Below are positions 1-10,609 of a DNA stretch of 64,000 nucleotides, piece by piece. The notes under the pieces are model-generated. The model had not been told where the DNA came from, did no database searches, and worked only from the letters and a program-made list of their open reading frames with translations. Source of the DNA: Isochrysis galbana (taxonomy: Eukaryota > Haptophyta > Isochrysidales > Isochrysidaceae). The translations under genes were made by a program, and so were the position numbers. The stretch's first letter is position 1. Each line of letters opens with the position of its first letter. The DNA lies in NCBI GenBank assembly GCA_018136815.1, contig CM030942.1, forward strand, positions 2,366,346 to 2,430,345, in the 5' to 3' direction.

Positions 1-330
1 AGGTCTCTTGAACGGGAGAGCGCGCGCCGGGGGGGAGGAGAGGGGAGGCGGGGGGGAAGAGGGGGGGGGCGGGGAGGGGGAAGTTCTCACGGACGCGCTT
101 CTTCTACTCAGAACCTGAGGCTGAGGTAGAAATAAAGTACTTTACTTGGAGTACTCTAGGAGTAAAGTACCTGAGCTTGCCAGCTTGCCAGCGGATGAGC
201 CAGACAGGGCCATCTCATGAACGTTAATTTCTACCTCAGGTTCTGTGTAGTTTTACTAATAGAGGCTGCAGCTTCGTGCGCGTGCCCGCCTCATGGGCGT
301 GCCCCTGTGCCCCTGTTCCCCCCAGGCTAG
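1..330. other. Non-coding, G-rich and AGTACT-rich stretch
   Basis: No credible gene. Bases 30-80 are a G-rich low-complexity run. Around 125-170 there is a cluster of AGTACTTTACT / GAGTACTCTAGG motifs that resembles the TACTC-rich stretches at about 17440-17490 and 24115-24235. Bases 265-330 resemble 35120-35175 (GTGCCCGC...GGGCGTGCCCCTG), so this edge is probably part of a dispersed element. Confidence 0.5.
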
Positions 331-775
331 AGGCAAGAGGTGGGGGAGTGGGGGAGAGTGGGTTGAAAAAAAAACTCTTGTTGATCCGGAGGCCCACATT
401 TTTTTATCGTCGGACCGGGGGAAGATTTCCCCTCGTCCCTCTCCCCGCTCTAATCCGAATCCGAGGCAGAGCGATGGCGGCCGACCCGCCGGACAGGCCG
501 ACCTTCGCCGCGCTCCAACGAGAGCACGGCGGTGGTCAGCCCCCCCTTGTCCCTTGTCGATGGTGTTCGGACTAAATGGTCCGGGTACACCGGTCGGCGG
601 TCTCACCGGCGTTTCATGCCACCGCACTCGGCCGATTTCTGCTTCACCTGCCCACGCAGCATGGCCGTCAGCCCCACACCCCCACACCACACCACTTCCT
701 GCCCCAACCAGAGGAGGATGACACCGGCTTGCCTACGGCCGCTCCTACGCGCAGAGCCCCATCCAGCATATTGGT
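330..775 (+). repeat. Dispersed repeat, copy A
   Basis: This ~450-bp stretch is closely matched, in inverted orientation, by 38301-38780. Shared blocks include the run after GAGTGGGTTG, the CGGAGGCCCACATTTTTT block, the CGAATCCGAGGCAGAGCGATGG block and the end ...CGCAGA(G/A)CCCCATCCAGCA. Copies diverge sharply after about 775, which marks an element edge. In copy B the same sequence lies directly upstream, on the same strand, of a LINE-type reverse transcriptase, so copy A may be a solo 5' piece of that element. Reading frames inside are shared between copies but look like translated repeat rather than protein. Confidence 0.7.
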
Positions 776-798
776 ACGCTGCCTCCCAACCCCGCAGA

Positions 799-1299
799 CT
801 ACCCAACCGCGCGCTCGGGAATCGTGGCGAGCATTGCAATACAGCCCTCTTGGCGCGCTGCGCTGCTTCCGTAGGACTTCTTGTGCCATCTACCGAACGG
901 TCGCCAAGTGCATCGCGTTTGCGAACTCGTTGGCACCGGGGGTGATAAGGGAGGAATAGACGGCGGCGGTGGAGAGGGAGGAGGGGAGGGTGGTGGCGGC
1001 AAGGGAGGAGTGGAAGGTGGAGGTAGTGAGGGAGGGATGGAAGGTGGAGGTGGCGAGGGAGGAATCGAGGGCCCCAATCCTGGGAAACGAATCACCGAAG
1101 CCGATGAGGAGGGCTGGTCACCGCCTAGCCCTCCCCCGCGCCCACCCCGCGCCTGCGCAAGTTGCACTACGAGGGAGGACGGCACGAGCACGAGCTCGAG
1201 GGTGCCTCCCGTCAGCGCACACCCGAGCATCGCCAGGGTGAGGAGTGCCCCCGCCAGCGCCAGTGCAGTGGACACGGCAGCGTCCGCGGCGCTCCCCAT
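799..1299 (-). CDS. Possible secreted/anchored proline-rich ORF (doubtful)
   Basis: A 166-codon ORF on the minus strand. It opens with a small-residue hydrophobic segment (roughly residues 8-40) that could be a signal anchor, followed by a Pro/Ser repeat region (PPPPSIPP-type) between residues about 75 and 120. The proline run comes from a GGAGGTGG/GGGAGG microsatellite (about 950-1070), so the ORF may be a by-product of simple sequence. No family is recognised and there is no supporting intron structure. It could be a first exon of a hydroxyproline-rich extracellular protein. Confidence 0.2.
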   Translation of the reverse strand: MGSAADAAVSTALALAGALLTLAMLGCALTGGTLELVLVPSSLVVQLAQARGGRGGGLGGDQPSSSASVIRFPGLGPSIPPSPPPPSIPPSLPPPSTPPLPPPPSPPPSPPPPSIPPLSPPVPTSSQTRCTWRPFGRWHKKSYGSSAARQEGCIAMLATIPERAVG

Positions 1300-2419
1300 G
1301 AAGGAGCACTGCGCACTGCACCACCCCTACCCCCTCACGCGGATTGGTGTCAGATTAGGAGATATCTAATCCTGCCAAAATCTGCCCAAATATCCAATGG
1401 ATATATCATATATCCGGATATTTCTGCCAACCCCTAGTGATTATCCTGAATAGTGGATTTTCACTCCGGACCGTCATTCGGTTCTGGTCTCTCCCAGGGG
1501 GGTCACATGTTCGTGTCTCATGCGTGCTGTGTGCTGTGTATGAGGGGGTGCCTCTGGAGCTCTGGAGGGTGTGCTGTACGTTGAAGTGGAGTGGATGTTG
1601 TGCCCATAGGGGCCACCCGGCCTCGGGCCGCGCTGCCGGAGCAGCGCGGCCCTTGCCAGGTCAAGAGGGGCCTCTGCCATAAGGCATGCCCAATGGAAGG
1701 GTGGCTGTTTGAGCCTGGCATTGATGGGGTACTGCCAGCAGCCTGCTGCCCCCCATGGGGGAGGCCAGCATGGCTGCCATGAGTGGTGTGGCCGGGGCCA
1801 CGGGCCGTGTGGCGCGACCGGAGTCGCACGCACCTGCTCGGCCTCGGTGGGCGGACGCGGCCGCTTCGACAGCGGCTGCTCCATGGGCACTGGGGGGGCG
1901 CCCTCGGCGGGGGGGCCGAAGGAGAGGGGAGTCGCGGCGGCGCGCTCCATCGCGTCTAAGTATAAACTTAGTTGAGTGGCCGGGCAACAAGTAGGGGGCA
2001 CCAAACTTGGGCGTGGCGATCATCAACAAGTTTGCAGGCGCTTTTGACCCACGAATGCGCCAAAGCAAAGCAACTCACACAGACATCGAGGGCTACCGAT
2101 ATGCGATTTGCAATCAACACCTTCAACTGCCGCACCTCATCACGTCCCTGTGTGAACGCTCCTACACGAGGCATAATCTGGAAGCAGCCAACACGAGCAC
2201 AATCTCCGGATGGACAGCTACTGGTTGGCGGGGCACTAGGTCCACTCAGTAAAAAGGTCACCATGGTGCGCAATCGTGGTCGTGGCGCTTTGCGCACTAT
2301 ATGCAGCCCGTCCATACCGGTGATAACGTGAGTGCGAGAGGCAAGCCCAATGGGGCGAGGAACCTATCCTCTATCAAAACCACAGTGCACTGATAACCGG
2401 CGCTCCACAAGCCTCTCCA
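1300..2419. other. Intergenic, no gene recognised; AT-rich palindromes
   Basis: No convincing coding region. Bases 1350-1425 are locally AT-rich and contain nested palindromes (GATTAGGAGATATCTAATC; ATATCCAATGGATAT; ATATATCCGGATAT). Overlapping ORFs between 1474 and 2331 are seen on both strands but none resembles a known protein; they look like chance frames in GC-rich DNA. Part of 2340-2419 is probably the 3' UTR of the minus-strand GDI gene. Confidence 0.5.
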
Positions 2420-4215
2420 TCATTCTCCTCCACGGATCTCGTCAAGCTTCAATGGCGCGCCCATGATGCGCTGGTACATGGAAAGCACATCATTGATTGC
2501 CGTCTCAAAGTGCGACGTTGGGTCGAAGGACTCGGAGATGTACACCTTGTCAGTGGTGCCGGGCTGCAAAGGCACCATCATATCGTAAACATCGTAGAAA
2601 ACGCGGATGGGACTGCACTGCATGAGGATCGCAAGCCCAGCGCCGAGCTCGCGGTGGGCGACCTGCTCGGCCGTCATCCCATCACAAGGGCCCTCAACAT
2701 TTGTCGACAAGAAAGCGACATATTTCGAGGCAGGCGCGACTTTGTGTGCGGCGCTGCAGCAGAAGAGGTAGAGATCATTCGAGCGCCCCGCCTGACTAGC
2801 AGGGAAGATAACTTGGCAGCTAGTCGCACCGTCGCGTTCCATTTCGGGCAGGCGGTCGCCTAGTAGAGCGATGGCTCGGACCACGCTGCCACGCTTCGAT
2901 GTCTTGCCCGGGAAATAGCTGGGGTCTCCGATGACGATCTTCGTACGCGCTACGACGTCCTTCACCCGAACACCGGCAGCGGTGCCATCCTCAGCATACT
3001 CCACGGTTAGATCACCCGGACCGAACACAGGCTCGCCGTCTAGATCACGGTTCAGCATGTACGTGCCACCATGGACAGCCGCCAGGCGAGCGAAGGCTTG
3101 GGGCAGTTCTCCAAGGCCGTAAAGCGGATATAGGTAAGGTGAAGTCATGCCCGCAAATCGAGTCCTCGAATCCAGATACAGCTACGTCGGGCGGGTGTGT
3201 ATACCAGTTGTGCGCAGATGCCAGTGCGTCATGGCGTGCAGCTCTCGTGGCAGAGTAGGCAACAGGCGATAAGGCAATGGCAGTGCGGGCAAATGGACGG
3301 AACGCCGCAGCCTCGATTGCTCACCTGCATCTTGGTAACGATCTCAAGCGCCGGCCTCTTCAAATAGCTATCGTCGCGGTAGAGCGCGCAGACGTGAGTG
3401 AGGAACTCAACCGTGCCTGCCTCAAGCCTCCAGTACTTGAAAAACTCGGCGCCAGTCATCGAATCCAGCGGAAGGGTGGTCTTGGAGATGGTACCCGCCT
3501 TCCATGTCTTTGGCTCGTCCTTTTTGACGCTTGCCACCCACAAGGTGAACTGCGACATGCGGGCCTTCTCCTGGATGGAGAGCATCGATGACTTCATCGC
3601 TTCCTTCGGGGTCAAGGGCACCTTGTGCACCTTGCCGCCCGACCGATAGACGTAACTTCCATCGACAGGTTTGAATTCCATATAGTCCGCAACCTTCGTG
3701 TGAATAAGCACCTGGAGGACACAAGTTGCTGCAAATTGAGAGCGCGTACCGAGCGAGTGCAGCCGCCGCCCAACGCGAGCAGACCGGTCCACCAGAAAGG
3801 ATAGCCCAAGCACAGGGGGTGCACCTTGACAAGCTGCCCTCCTGCCATGATAAACTTGGGGACCATGTCGACGGCATAGTCACGCAGCTTGCCGAGCTCT
3901 GCCTCGCCTGCATCACAGGTGGGCCGGCCGAATGCACGTGAGCACGCTGCTCCACGCGTCACAGCTCCCCCCCCCCCCCCCCCCGTCTTGTGATATCCAC
4001 GCCCACTCACTGGGCGGCTGCGAGCACTGGAACTTCTCAAAGAGCTGGTGGATGTCGAGTGAGGCGGAGGCTCCGCCGTAATAGTTATTCCTGTCTAGGT
4101 GGAGCACCTTCTTCCCCGCGCACGAGAGCAGCCCTGAGAGCAGGCACTCCTTCATGCCCGTGCCCAGAACGACAGCATCCCACTCCTCAGCGAACGCGGT
4201 CCGCCAGTCGTCCAT
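2420..4215 (-). CDS. GDI1: Rab GDP dissociation inhibitor (GDI)
   Basis: GDI extracts prenylated, GDP-bound Rab GTPases from membranes and keeps them soluble for vesicle-traffic recycling. The minus-strand model has four exons, 4215-4011, 3907-3825, 3711-3325 and 3181-2420, all with GT-AG introns and phases that match (1, 0, 0), giving 478 aa, the usual GDI length. Visible family hallmarks are the N-terminal dinucleotide-fold motif VLGTGMKECLLSG, the LHLDRNNYYGG block, the D-x-VPKFIMAGGQLVK block, and the SPYLYPLYGLGELPQAFARL segment (SCR3-type) after the last intron, then HFETAINDV near the C terminus. The start at 4215 gives a slightly longer leader than animal GDI. GDI rather than the related Rab escort protein is favoured by length and by the absence of REP insertions. 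Confidence 0.93.
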
Positions 4216-4461
4216 ACTGTCCTCTGAAAGGGGGGGGGGGAAGGGGGGAGGGGATTGGAGAGGGGGGGGGCGGGAGCAGCAGGCGCGTGCGCAAGCAGGC
4301 AGGGCGGTGGGGAAGGGCCCGCCGCGGGCCTGGTGGGAGCAGAGCGGCGAGAAGAGCGAGAGCGAGAAGGGTCCCTCCCTCCTCCTCCACTCCCCCCCCC
4401 CCTCGCTTCCAGCCAGCGCGAGCACCTTGCTGCTGCTTCGCGTCCTCTCTGGCTCTCTCTC

Positions 4462-4492
<31 letters not shown>

Positions 4493-5215
4493 CGTGAGAT
4501 GCGCATCTTCAAGGAGGAGGCGAAACTAGCAAAGAGAAGAGAAGAGAGAAGGATAGGCATGAAGCGGAGAGGGAGAATCTCGAGAGAGGAGGCTCGAAGC
4601 AGAACAGGAGAGGGCGCCCTCCTCCGCGCTCCTCCTTCCGTAGATTGAAGGGTTGTCCTTATTAGATTTCTCTCGAGGGCGACCACACGATACGAGGCGG
4701 ATAGAGAGCGCGAGAAGAGAGAGAAGAGAGAGAGAGGGAGAGAGAGTTTTGTACTAGTAGAGGGGACACTCCCCCTTTTCTTCCTCCCCCCTTGTCGTGC
4801 TACTCACCTCTCTCCATGGGTTTCGTTTCTTCTATTTTTCCCATGCCTCCTCTCTCTCTCTCACTCGCCGCCCGCGCCGCGCCCGCCCCCAGACGCCAGC
4901 ACCTCGCATCTCTACTTTCTACCTCGCCTTCTCTACTTCCTAACCCCCCCCCCCCCTCTGCTCCCGCGCTTCGCGCCCTCCCCTGCCCCTCCATCTCTCT
5001 CTCTTATCTGTGGCCTCCGTCTTCCCGTCCGTCCCTCTCTCCCCTCTCTTTCTTCTATAATCCATCTCATCCTTCTATTTCCTCCTGCCGCCTCTACGCG
5101 CATACGTCTCCTCTTTCCTTCCCGATCGCCACTCCTTCCACTCCCCTCTCTCCTCTCCAGCCAAGCAAGACACACAGCCCGTCCACTCGGCGAGCCAGCC
5201 CGTCCCGCCGCCTCG
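4216..5215. promoter_or_regulatory. Head-to-head intergenic region (GDI / HEAT protein)
   Basis: About 1 kb lies between the divergent starts at 4215 and 5216. It is low complexity: G-runs at 4228-4275, a (CT)n tract at about 4451-4495, GA-rich sequence 4540-4745 and an extended CT-rich stretch 4845-5165. No TATA-like element stands out. It must hold the promoters of both genes; the pyrimidine-rich sense strand immediately before 5216 resembles the 5' leader of the PHD/PhyH gene at 26.4-26.67 kb. Confidence 0.55.
4451..4495. repeat. (CT)n microsatellite
   Basis: Near-perfect CT dinucleotide run, interrupted once by CC, in the divergent promoter region upstream of GDI. Confidence 0.9.
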
Positions 5216-8200
5216 ATGCCAGCGCGAGCTTCACAGAGGACCCCACAGCCCCCGCAGCCCCCGCTCGATGGGGCGCCCACGCTCGACATAGAGGGAGTGC
5301 TGAAGCTCCTACGCTCGCCTGAGAGCGCGAGCAACGACTTCGATTCCGTCGTCAACCGCATCGAGATGATGGACCAGTCGGCGCAGACAAAGGTCGCCAA
5401 CCAGCTGGCCAAGTCCATCCAGTCGGCAGTGTGCGTTTCGCATGGCCGGGTCCTCACAGCTGTGGCGTGCAAGCTTGGACTGCGGATTCTCGCGAGCGTG
5501 AAGGACCAGTCACAGACGGATGTCTGCGAAACATTCTGCTCCCTGCTCACAGCGGCTGCCTACGGTTCCAGCCACTTCCTGAAGGGCAATTTTGGCGCCC
5601 CGTGTTCTTTGTTAGAGGCACTCATATTGGCGACATCCAGATCAGCATTCTCGAAAAAGCAGCTGGACGCCGCAGCCCTCACCTCAATGTGCGAGTTCCT
5701 CATTCGCGAGCAGCGCACTGACGGAGTCGCTCACGCTGTCGCGAGTTCGACGCTGCTTCACGCACCTGTTGCCGATGCGCTGATGCACCTTTTCTCCCGT
5801 GGATCGGAAGCTACCTTCCCAGCAGGCATCACAGTGTTGCTCTGCAACCTGATACACATGATTCAAGCCACTGCAGCCAGCGAGACGGCCAGCTCCATTC
5901 CTTCAACTATCCTCCAGTTCCACGTAGAGCTAGACCGGAGGGCTCCCCAGCTAGCAGCTGCGACGATCATGAGTGGGCTCATTCCAGACGCCATCTCGCT
6001 GGCAGTGAAGCATGCGGCGCGCTTGGCAACGGCAAAAGCCATGCTCAAACTCGGGTATGACGTCATCTTCCGAATACTGCGGAGCGTGCCGCCATGGCTC
6101 TTGGATCGTGCTTCCTTGCGCCAAGCAGCGACGCTGGCACTCCAGCGGGCTCTCGCCCCGGAGATGGATGCGAGCAGCAGGGCGCAGGCACTCAAGGCGA
6201 TCGCGGCTCTTGCGGAGATGCACGTGTATTGCGATGCGCACGCCAGCCAAAAGAGGACTGGCGTCGAACCAAAGGCACACCACCACCCGACGATGCCCCA
6301 TGGCACACCGGCATTGGAGGTCGCGAGGTCTGAGCAGGACACTCAGGATTTCATAGATTGTACCCATGCGCTGATCGGCAGCATCCCGGATGTCTTGGAG
6401 GAGAACAGCAAACAAGTCGTTTACAACCTCGCGCTCGCTATCCAAGCGCTCGCACAAAACAACCCGTACGATATTCAGAGGCTCGCGCTGAATGGCGCGA
6501 TCAAGGAGGAGGATACACAGGAGCCGTGCGCCCCGAAAAGTCCTCAAGAAAATTGGGCGAAACTGTTCGACGAGCACTTCGAGTGGCTCGTGGCCCTCTT
6601 TGTGGCAATGTGTAGTGGCACAGGGCCGCCGGACTTCTTCCTACTGGAAAGGTCCACCCTCTCCGCAAATTGCCTTGCCGCGATTATCCATCGCGCCGCT
6701 GTCCTCACACAAGCTAGTCCGGCCTATGCTCAGCTCGGGAGACTACTTCGCGCATCAATCGTGATTGCTGGTGATGCCGACAGCACCGTAGCGCGACTCC
6801 TTTCCATTGGTTGCGCCTCCGACCAGTGCGCACTTGCCGAAACGCTTCTGCATAGCACCCGGCTCACGCAGCTCGAAATCCTTACACTCGTGCCTACTTT
6901 ATTGCGTGCGTGTAGCGCCGCCCAACACTGGGGTGAGAAGGCATGGGGATGCGCCCTACTGAGCTGCGCAATGGAGTGTGGCACTGGGCAAGGGCTGCAA
7001 GAGGTGCCGATAACTTGGCTACTACACACAATCGCTGAGGCCCTCGTGCAGTCGGAAGATTCGTGCGCCCGCGCGTGCCTGGCTCCGACCCTCCAAATGT
7101 TGGCGCTTAGCATGCAACAAAGCGGTAGCCAGATCGACGAGGCGACCGCGTTCATGGAACTGCATTTTGTTCGTTTGGCGCGAGCCGGCGCTGTAGAGCA
7201 AGCCTTGAAGGTGATCTTTGTGCATTCCCTATCGGTTGCGGAGACCCTACTGGCGAGGCCGCTCACTGAGTTGCAAGAGGCATGCCGTACATGCCAGCAC
7301 TCTGCAGCAATTCTCATGCGCACACTCGGAGGCGCGATCACATTGTGTGGAACCAAGCTTCGAGCCGAGGCCAAGCAGTTGGCGTCCAGGCACCAGCCGA
7401 TGCCCATGGAGTTTGAAGGGAACGACGAGTACGATTACATGCATTCCGATGCCTTGCGCGCCGATGCGGAAGAGCGAGAGTCGAGCCTCCTGCTGGAGTT
7501 GCTCCAAGCCCATGGGTACATGCTCTATCTTCCCGCTGTGTGCTGTTGTGCTGCGGACGAGAAGGCGCCCATTGCAATTCGATGCGAGGCCATCTGCGCC
7601 CTCGGGCGATTCTCCCATTTGCACCCGGCGATAGCGGAAGGCCTCATCCCAAAATTGCTACCCCTCGTCCGCCCACCACAAGACTTAGCACTACGATGCC
7701 GTGCCGTGGCGGTCGTGGCGTCGCTCGTGGCGGTCGTGCCGATTCTGATTGAGCCACATCTTGAGGAGGTCTTGCGCGCACCGCTGAAGGCGGAATGCAC
7801 ACCAGTTCCGTTGCGACAGGCCGCAAACGTGGCCTTGCTGGATTTGGTGCGAGAACGGGCACTCAAGGCAACGCCAGAGCTTCCGCTCGTCCTGACCAGT
7901 GTGCTTGATCAAGCCATAGCGCACAGGACGTGGCGTACACTCGACGCCCTAATGAAGCATGAAGGGTCGCGTTGGTGTCGCATCTTGTACAGCTCAGGTT
8001 TGTTGCCTCTGTGCCACACCATGAACAACACGAAGTTTGCGGACTTGGTTACCCTCCTCTTGCCGGATGCGCTCAAGCTGGCTGGGGCGGCGGACATTTC
8101 AAGGACCGGTGAGATCATTGTGGCGCACTTGTCAAAGGCCATGCATCCTTCGCATATATTCCAACGGAATATAGCTACAGTCATTGCAACATGGCCGCCT

Positions 8201-8728
8201 TCTGACCGGAGCATTGGAGCCATCTTTGATGCATTGAGTCACCGCCGTTACAGCGATCGGCAGGCGTGTGCGACCGATGCATCTGCCACGTCGGCGAGCG
8301 CACTCCATCAGCTGTGCCTTCTCGACTGGCATGTGAAAGAAGGACTGCTCGAGCACCTACGTCATGCCAATGCATCGAATAGTCTAAAAGGCAGCGTGCT
8401 TGCTGATGCGCACAGACTGCTCAATAGCATCGCGGGTCCAACTGGGCAGAACGACTCGGATCGTGGAGACGAGGAAATCATGCAAGGAACCTATGCCTCA
8501 AAGCAAATAAGCGAGGCAGCCACCACCGACGAGCCACTCGAGGATGAAGACCAGTCGGCGACAATTGCAAGGCATTCCACGACCTCGAGAGATGAACGCG
8601 CTCGGCGGCTGCTCGAACAGCTTCAGTCGGCGCAGCCGCTGTACAAGCGCCTGGAGCTTCCTGGCGCCGTCGGACCGTCCAAGCGCAGACGCGACGGTCA
8701 CCCGAGCTCACCGAAGCGCCGTCCATGA
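5216..8728 (+). CDS. HEAT-repeat protein, condensin CAP-D2/Cnd1-like
   Basis: A single uninterrupted 1170-codon ORF of Leu/Ala-rich amphipathic helices typical of HEAT/armadillo repeats. Around residues 770-880 the pattern (an acidic stretch, then AICALGRFSHLHP, then LALRCRAVAVVASLVAVVPI, then LRQAANVALLDLV) follows the conserved condensin subunit-1 C-terminal block, where successive helices describe a neutral-charge HEAT run ending in L-x-L-x-x-L-V. Condensin D subunits load the complex on mitotic chromosomes. The C terminus ends in a basic Lys/Arg/Pro tail that could be a nuclear signal. It is shorter than typical CAP-D2 (about 1400 aa) and intronless while its neighbours are spliced. A CAP-D3 or another HEAT scaffold cannot be excluded; the assignment rests on pattern memory, not alignment. 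Confidence 0.55.
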   Translation: MPARASQRTPQPPQPPLDGAPTLDIEGVLKLLRSPESASNDFDSVVNRIEMMDQSAQTKVANQLAKSIQSAVCVSHGRVLTAVACKLGLRILASVKDQSQTDVCETFCSLLTAAAYGSSHFLKGNFGAPCSLLEALILATSRSAFSKKQLDAAALTSMCEFLIREQRTDGVAHAVASSTLLHAPVADALMHLFSRGSEATFPAGITVLLCNLIHMIQATAASETASSIPSTILQFHVELDRRAPQLAAATIMSGLIPDAISLAVKHAARLATAKAMLKLGYDVIFRILRSVPPWLLDRASLRQAATLALQRALAPEMDASSRAQALKAIAALAEMHVYCDAHASQKRTGVEPKAHHHPTMPHGTPALEVARSEQDTQDFIDCTHALIGSIPDVLEENSKQVVYNLALAIQALAQNNPYDIQRLALNGAIKEEDTQEPCAPKSPQENWAKLFDEHFEWLVALFVAMCSGTGPPDFFLLERSTLSANCLAAIIHRAAVLTQASPAYAQLGRLLRASIVIAGDADSTVARLLSIGCASDQCALAETLLHSTRLTQLEILTLVPTLLRACSAAQHWGEKAWGCALLSCAMECGTGQGLQEVPITWLLHTIAEALVQSEDSCARACLAPTLQMLALSMQQSGSQIDEATAFMELHFVRLARAGAVEQALKVIFVHSLSVAETLLARPLTELQEACRTCQHSAAILMRTLGGAITLCGTKLRAEAKQLASRHQPMPMEFEGNDEYDYMHSDALRADAEERESSLLLELLQAHGYMLYLPAVCCCAADEKAPIAIRCEAICALGRFSHLHPAIAEGLIPKLLPLVRPPQDLALRCRAVAVVASLVAVVPILIEPHLEEVLRAPLKAECTPVPLRQAANVALLDLVRERALKATPELPLVLTSVLDQAIAHRTWRTLDALMKHEGSRWCRILYSSGLLPLCHTMNNTKFADLVTLLLPDALKLAGAADISRTGEIIVAHLSKAMHPSHIFQRNIATVIATWPPSDRSIGAIFDALSHRRYSDRQACATDASATSASALHQLCLLDWHVKEGLLEHLRHANASNSLKGSVLADAHRLLNSIAGPTGQNDSDRGDEEIMQGTYASKQISEAATTDEPLEDEDQSATIARHSTTSRDERARRLLEQLQSAQPLYKRLELPGAVGPSKRRRDGHPSSPKRRP

Positions 8729-8757
8729 ACAGGGTAGACGTTGTGAAATGTGGAGGT

Positions 8758-8857
8758 NNNNNNNNNNNNNNNNNNNNNNNNNNNNNNNNNNNNNNNNNNN
8801 NNNNNNNNNNNNNNNNNNNNNNNNNNNNNNNNNNNNNNNNNNNNNNNNNNNNNNNNN
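8758..8857. other. Assembly gap (100 N)
   Basis: Exactly 100 N, the conventional length for a gap of unknown size. True distance and any sequence inside are unknown. Confidence 0.99.
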
Positions 8858-9902
8858 CGAAGCCACCAGCGCCGCTCCAGCTGCCTGACCGAGGTGGTGT
8901 GGGAGGGCGGTGTGAGCGATGAGTCATCTACAGTGCGTACTGCGTGGTGCAAGAGTGAAGGCGCGAGGCAAGTGCACGTAGCAGCGGGCTCGTGGTGGGC
9001 GGCAATAGCAGCTAAAAGTGCAGCCCTATACGTGTGAGTGCGATGTGCAGCCGACGGCACGTGTTGCTGGACTCATGCTGTTGTGTCCCTCGCGGGCTGT
9101 GATGGGTGAGGAATGCGCACGATTGCGCTTTCGTGGAGTGAGAGGTTGTGTGGCGTGTTGATATGATGCCAACCATAAAGTTTGTCCCACATTAATCGGC
9201 ACAACGGACAGCGGGCACGCACCTGATACTGAGAGCAGATGTACACCGGCGGCGAGCGCCCCGCGCTACACACTACACACATGTCGCGCCATCTCGTGAA
9301 GTGTATGAGCGCTCCCTACAGTGAGTGAGTGGGAGACGAAGGAACAGAGGCAGCTCAGCAGAGGGATGGTGGGCGGTGGGCGAGGGCGTCGAGAACTGCT
9401 CACCGGCCACGGCAGTGGTCCGGCAGTGGTCCAAGATAATGTGCCACCATGGCCTCGCGACTCCCTCTCCCTCCCGGTCCACCAGAGCCCCTACTCCTCT
9501 CGCCTCGCGCTATTGTCAGACTTTTGTACAGCCGTTTTGGGCCCGCTCCACGTGCTGCGACGGTCGTGTGAGAACGACGCGTGCGCGACGGAGCAACGCT
9601 GGCAGGGCAGTGTGCCTGCGGTTCTGTCTCACCTGTGGGAGCCCTGTGGCAGCCCGCATACATAGTGGCTAGGCCAGATGTGTCGGATCAGCCCGATGAA
9701 AGCGGGAGTCCTGCCGGCACTTCCCAAAAAAAAACGTCAAACTTTTGGCAACGAGGGGTACCAAGGAAGACGGTCAGAGTACTTTTACTCGTAGTCTGTG
9801 TGGACTTGGAGCAAAGGCGTCCCGGCCGTGTGCCTCGTTTGACGAGACCCTTGCGAGCCACCGCCGAGCAAAAAGAAAACGACTTCCTCCTCGGAGCAAC
9901 CG

Positions 9903-9906
<4 letters not shown>

Positions 9907-9933
<27 letters not shown>

Positions 9934-10119
9934 GCAGAGGAGTCCATCGGGGAGAGCAGCTCGCGCGGGAAAAGGGAAGAGAGAGAGGAGGGGGGGGGAG
10001 AGAGAGAGAGAAACAGAGGCAACTCGAGGAGAGGGGGAGGCGGAGGAAGAGATGGGCGTCGCCGGGAAGGCGGAGAGGGGGGGGGAGAGAGAGAGAGAGA
10101 GAAGGAGAGAGAGAGAGAA

Positions 10120-10161
<42 letters not shown>

Positions 10162-10165
10162 CTGC
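9907..10165. repeat. (GA)n microsatellite cluster
   Basis: Several GA runs (9907-9935, 10088-10165) embedded in purine-only sequence, about 450-700 bp upstream of the start codon at 10610. Confidence 0.85.
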
Positions 10166-10609
10166 TCGCGGCCTCTCTCTGCTGCTGCTGCTGCGCGGGA
10201 GTTCGTGGCTGGACGGAGGGAGGGAAAAGGAGAGAGGATTTGGGTCCGATGTGTGTGAAGCCGGAGCAGAGAGAGCAGAGAGAGAGGAGAGAGGGAGGCA
10301 GGGAATTCATAGTACTCTAACCACAGAAGAAGAGAGAAATCAGGAGAGAGAGGAGAGGAGAGCCATTCATTGTGCCTTCCCCCTGGTAGAGTACCCAAAT
10401 CGAAAGGAATATTAGAGAGAGGAGAGAGAGGAGAGAGATGGAGGAAGGAAATGTTCGCGCGCTGCTGTCCGGCGGTATCAATACGTGAGAGAAGAGAAGA
10501 GAAGAGAAGAGAGAGGGAGGGAGGGAGGGAGAGAGGGAGGGAGACGAGAGAGACGAGAGAAGAAGGCCTGGCCGCCACTTTGAGAGAACAGGGAGAAGAG
10601 AGGAGGTCA

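Larger units (their letters stand above)
8729..10609. other. Intergenic with assembly gap and GA-rich tract
   Basis: No gene recognised. It begins with 29 bases after the HEAT gene stop, then a 100-base gap at 8758-8857. Bases 8860-9720 hold only short overlapping frames. From 9905 the plus strand becomes almost pure purine (GAGAGA, GGAGG) up to about 10600, the leader/promoter of the downstream membrane-protein gene; long frames reported on both strands here are translated simple sequence (Glu-Arg or Ser-Leu repeats). Confidence 0.6.
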
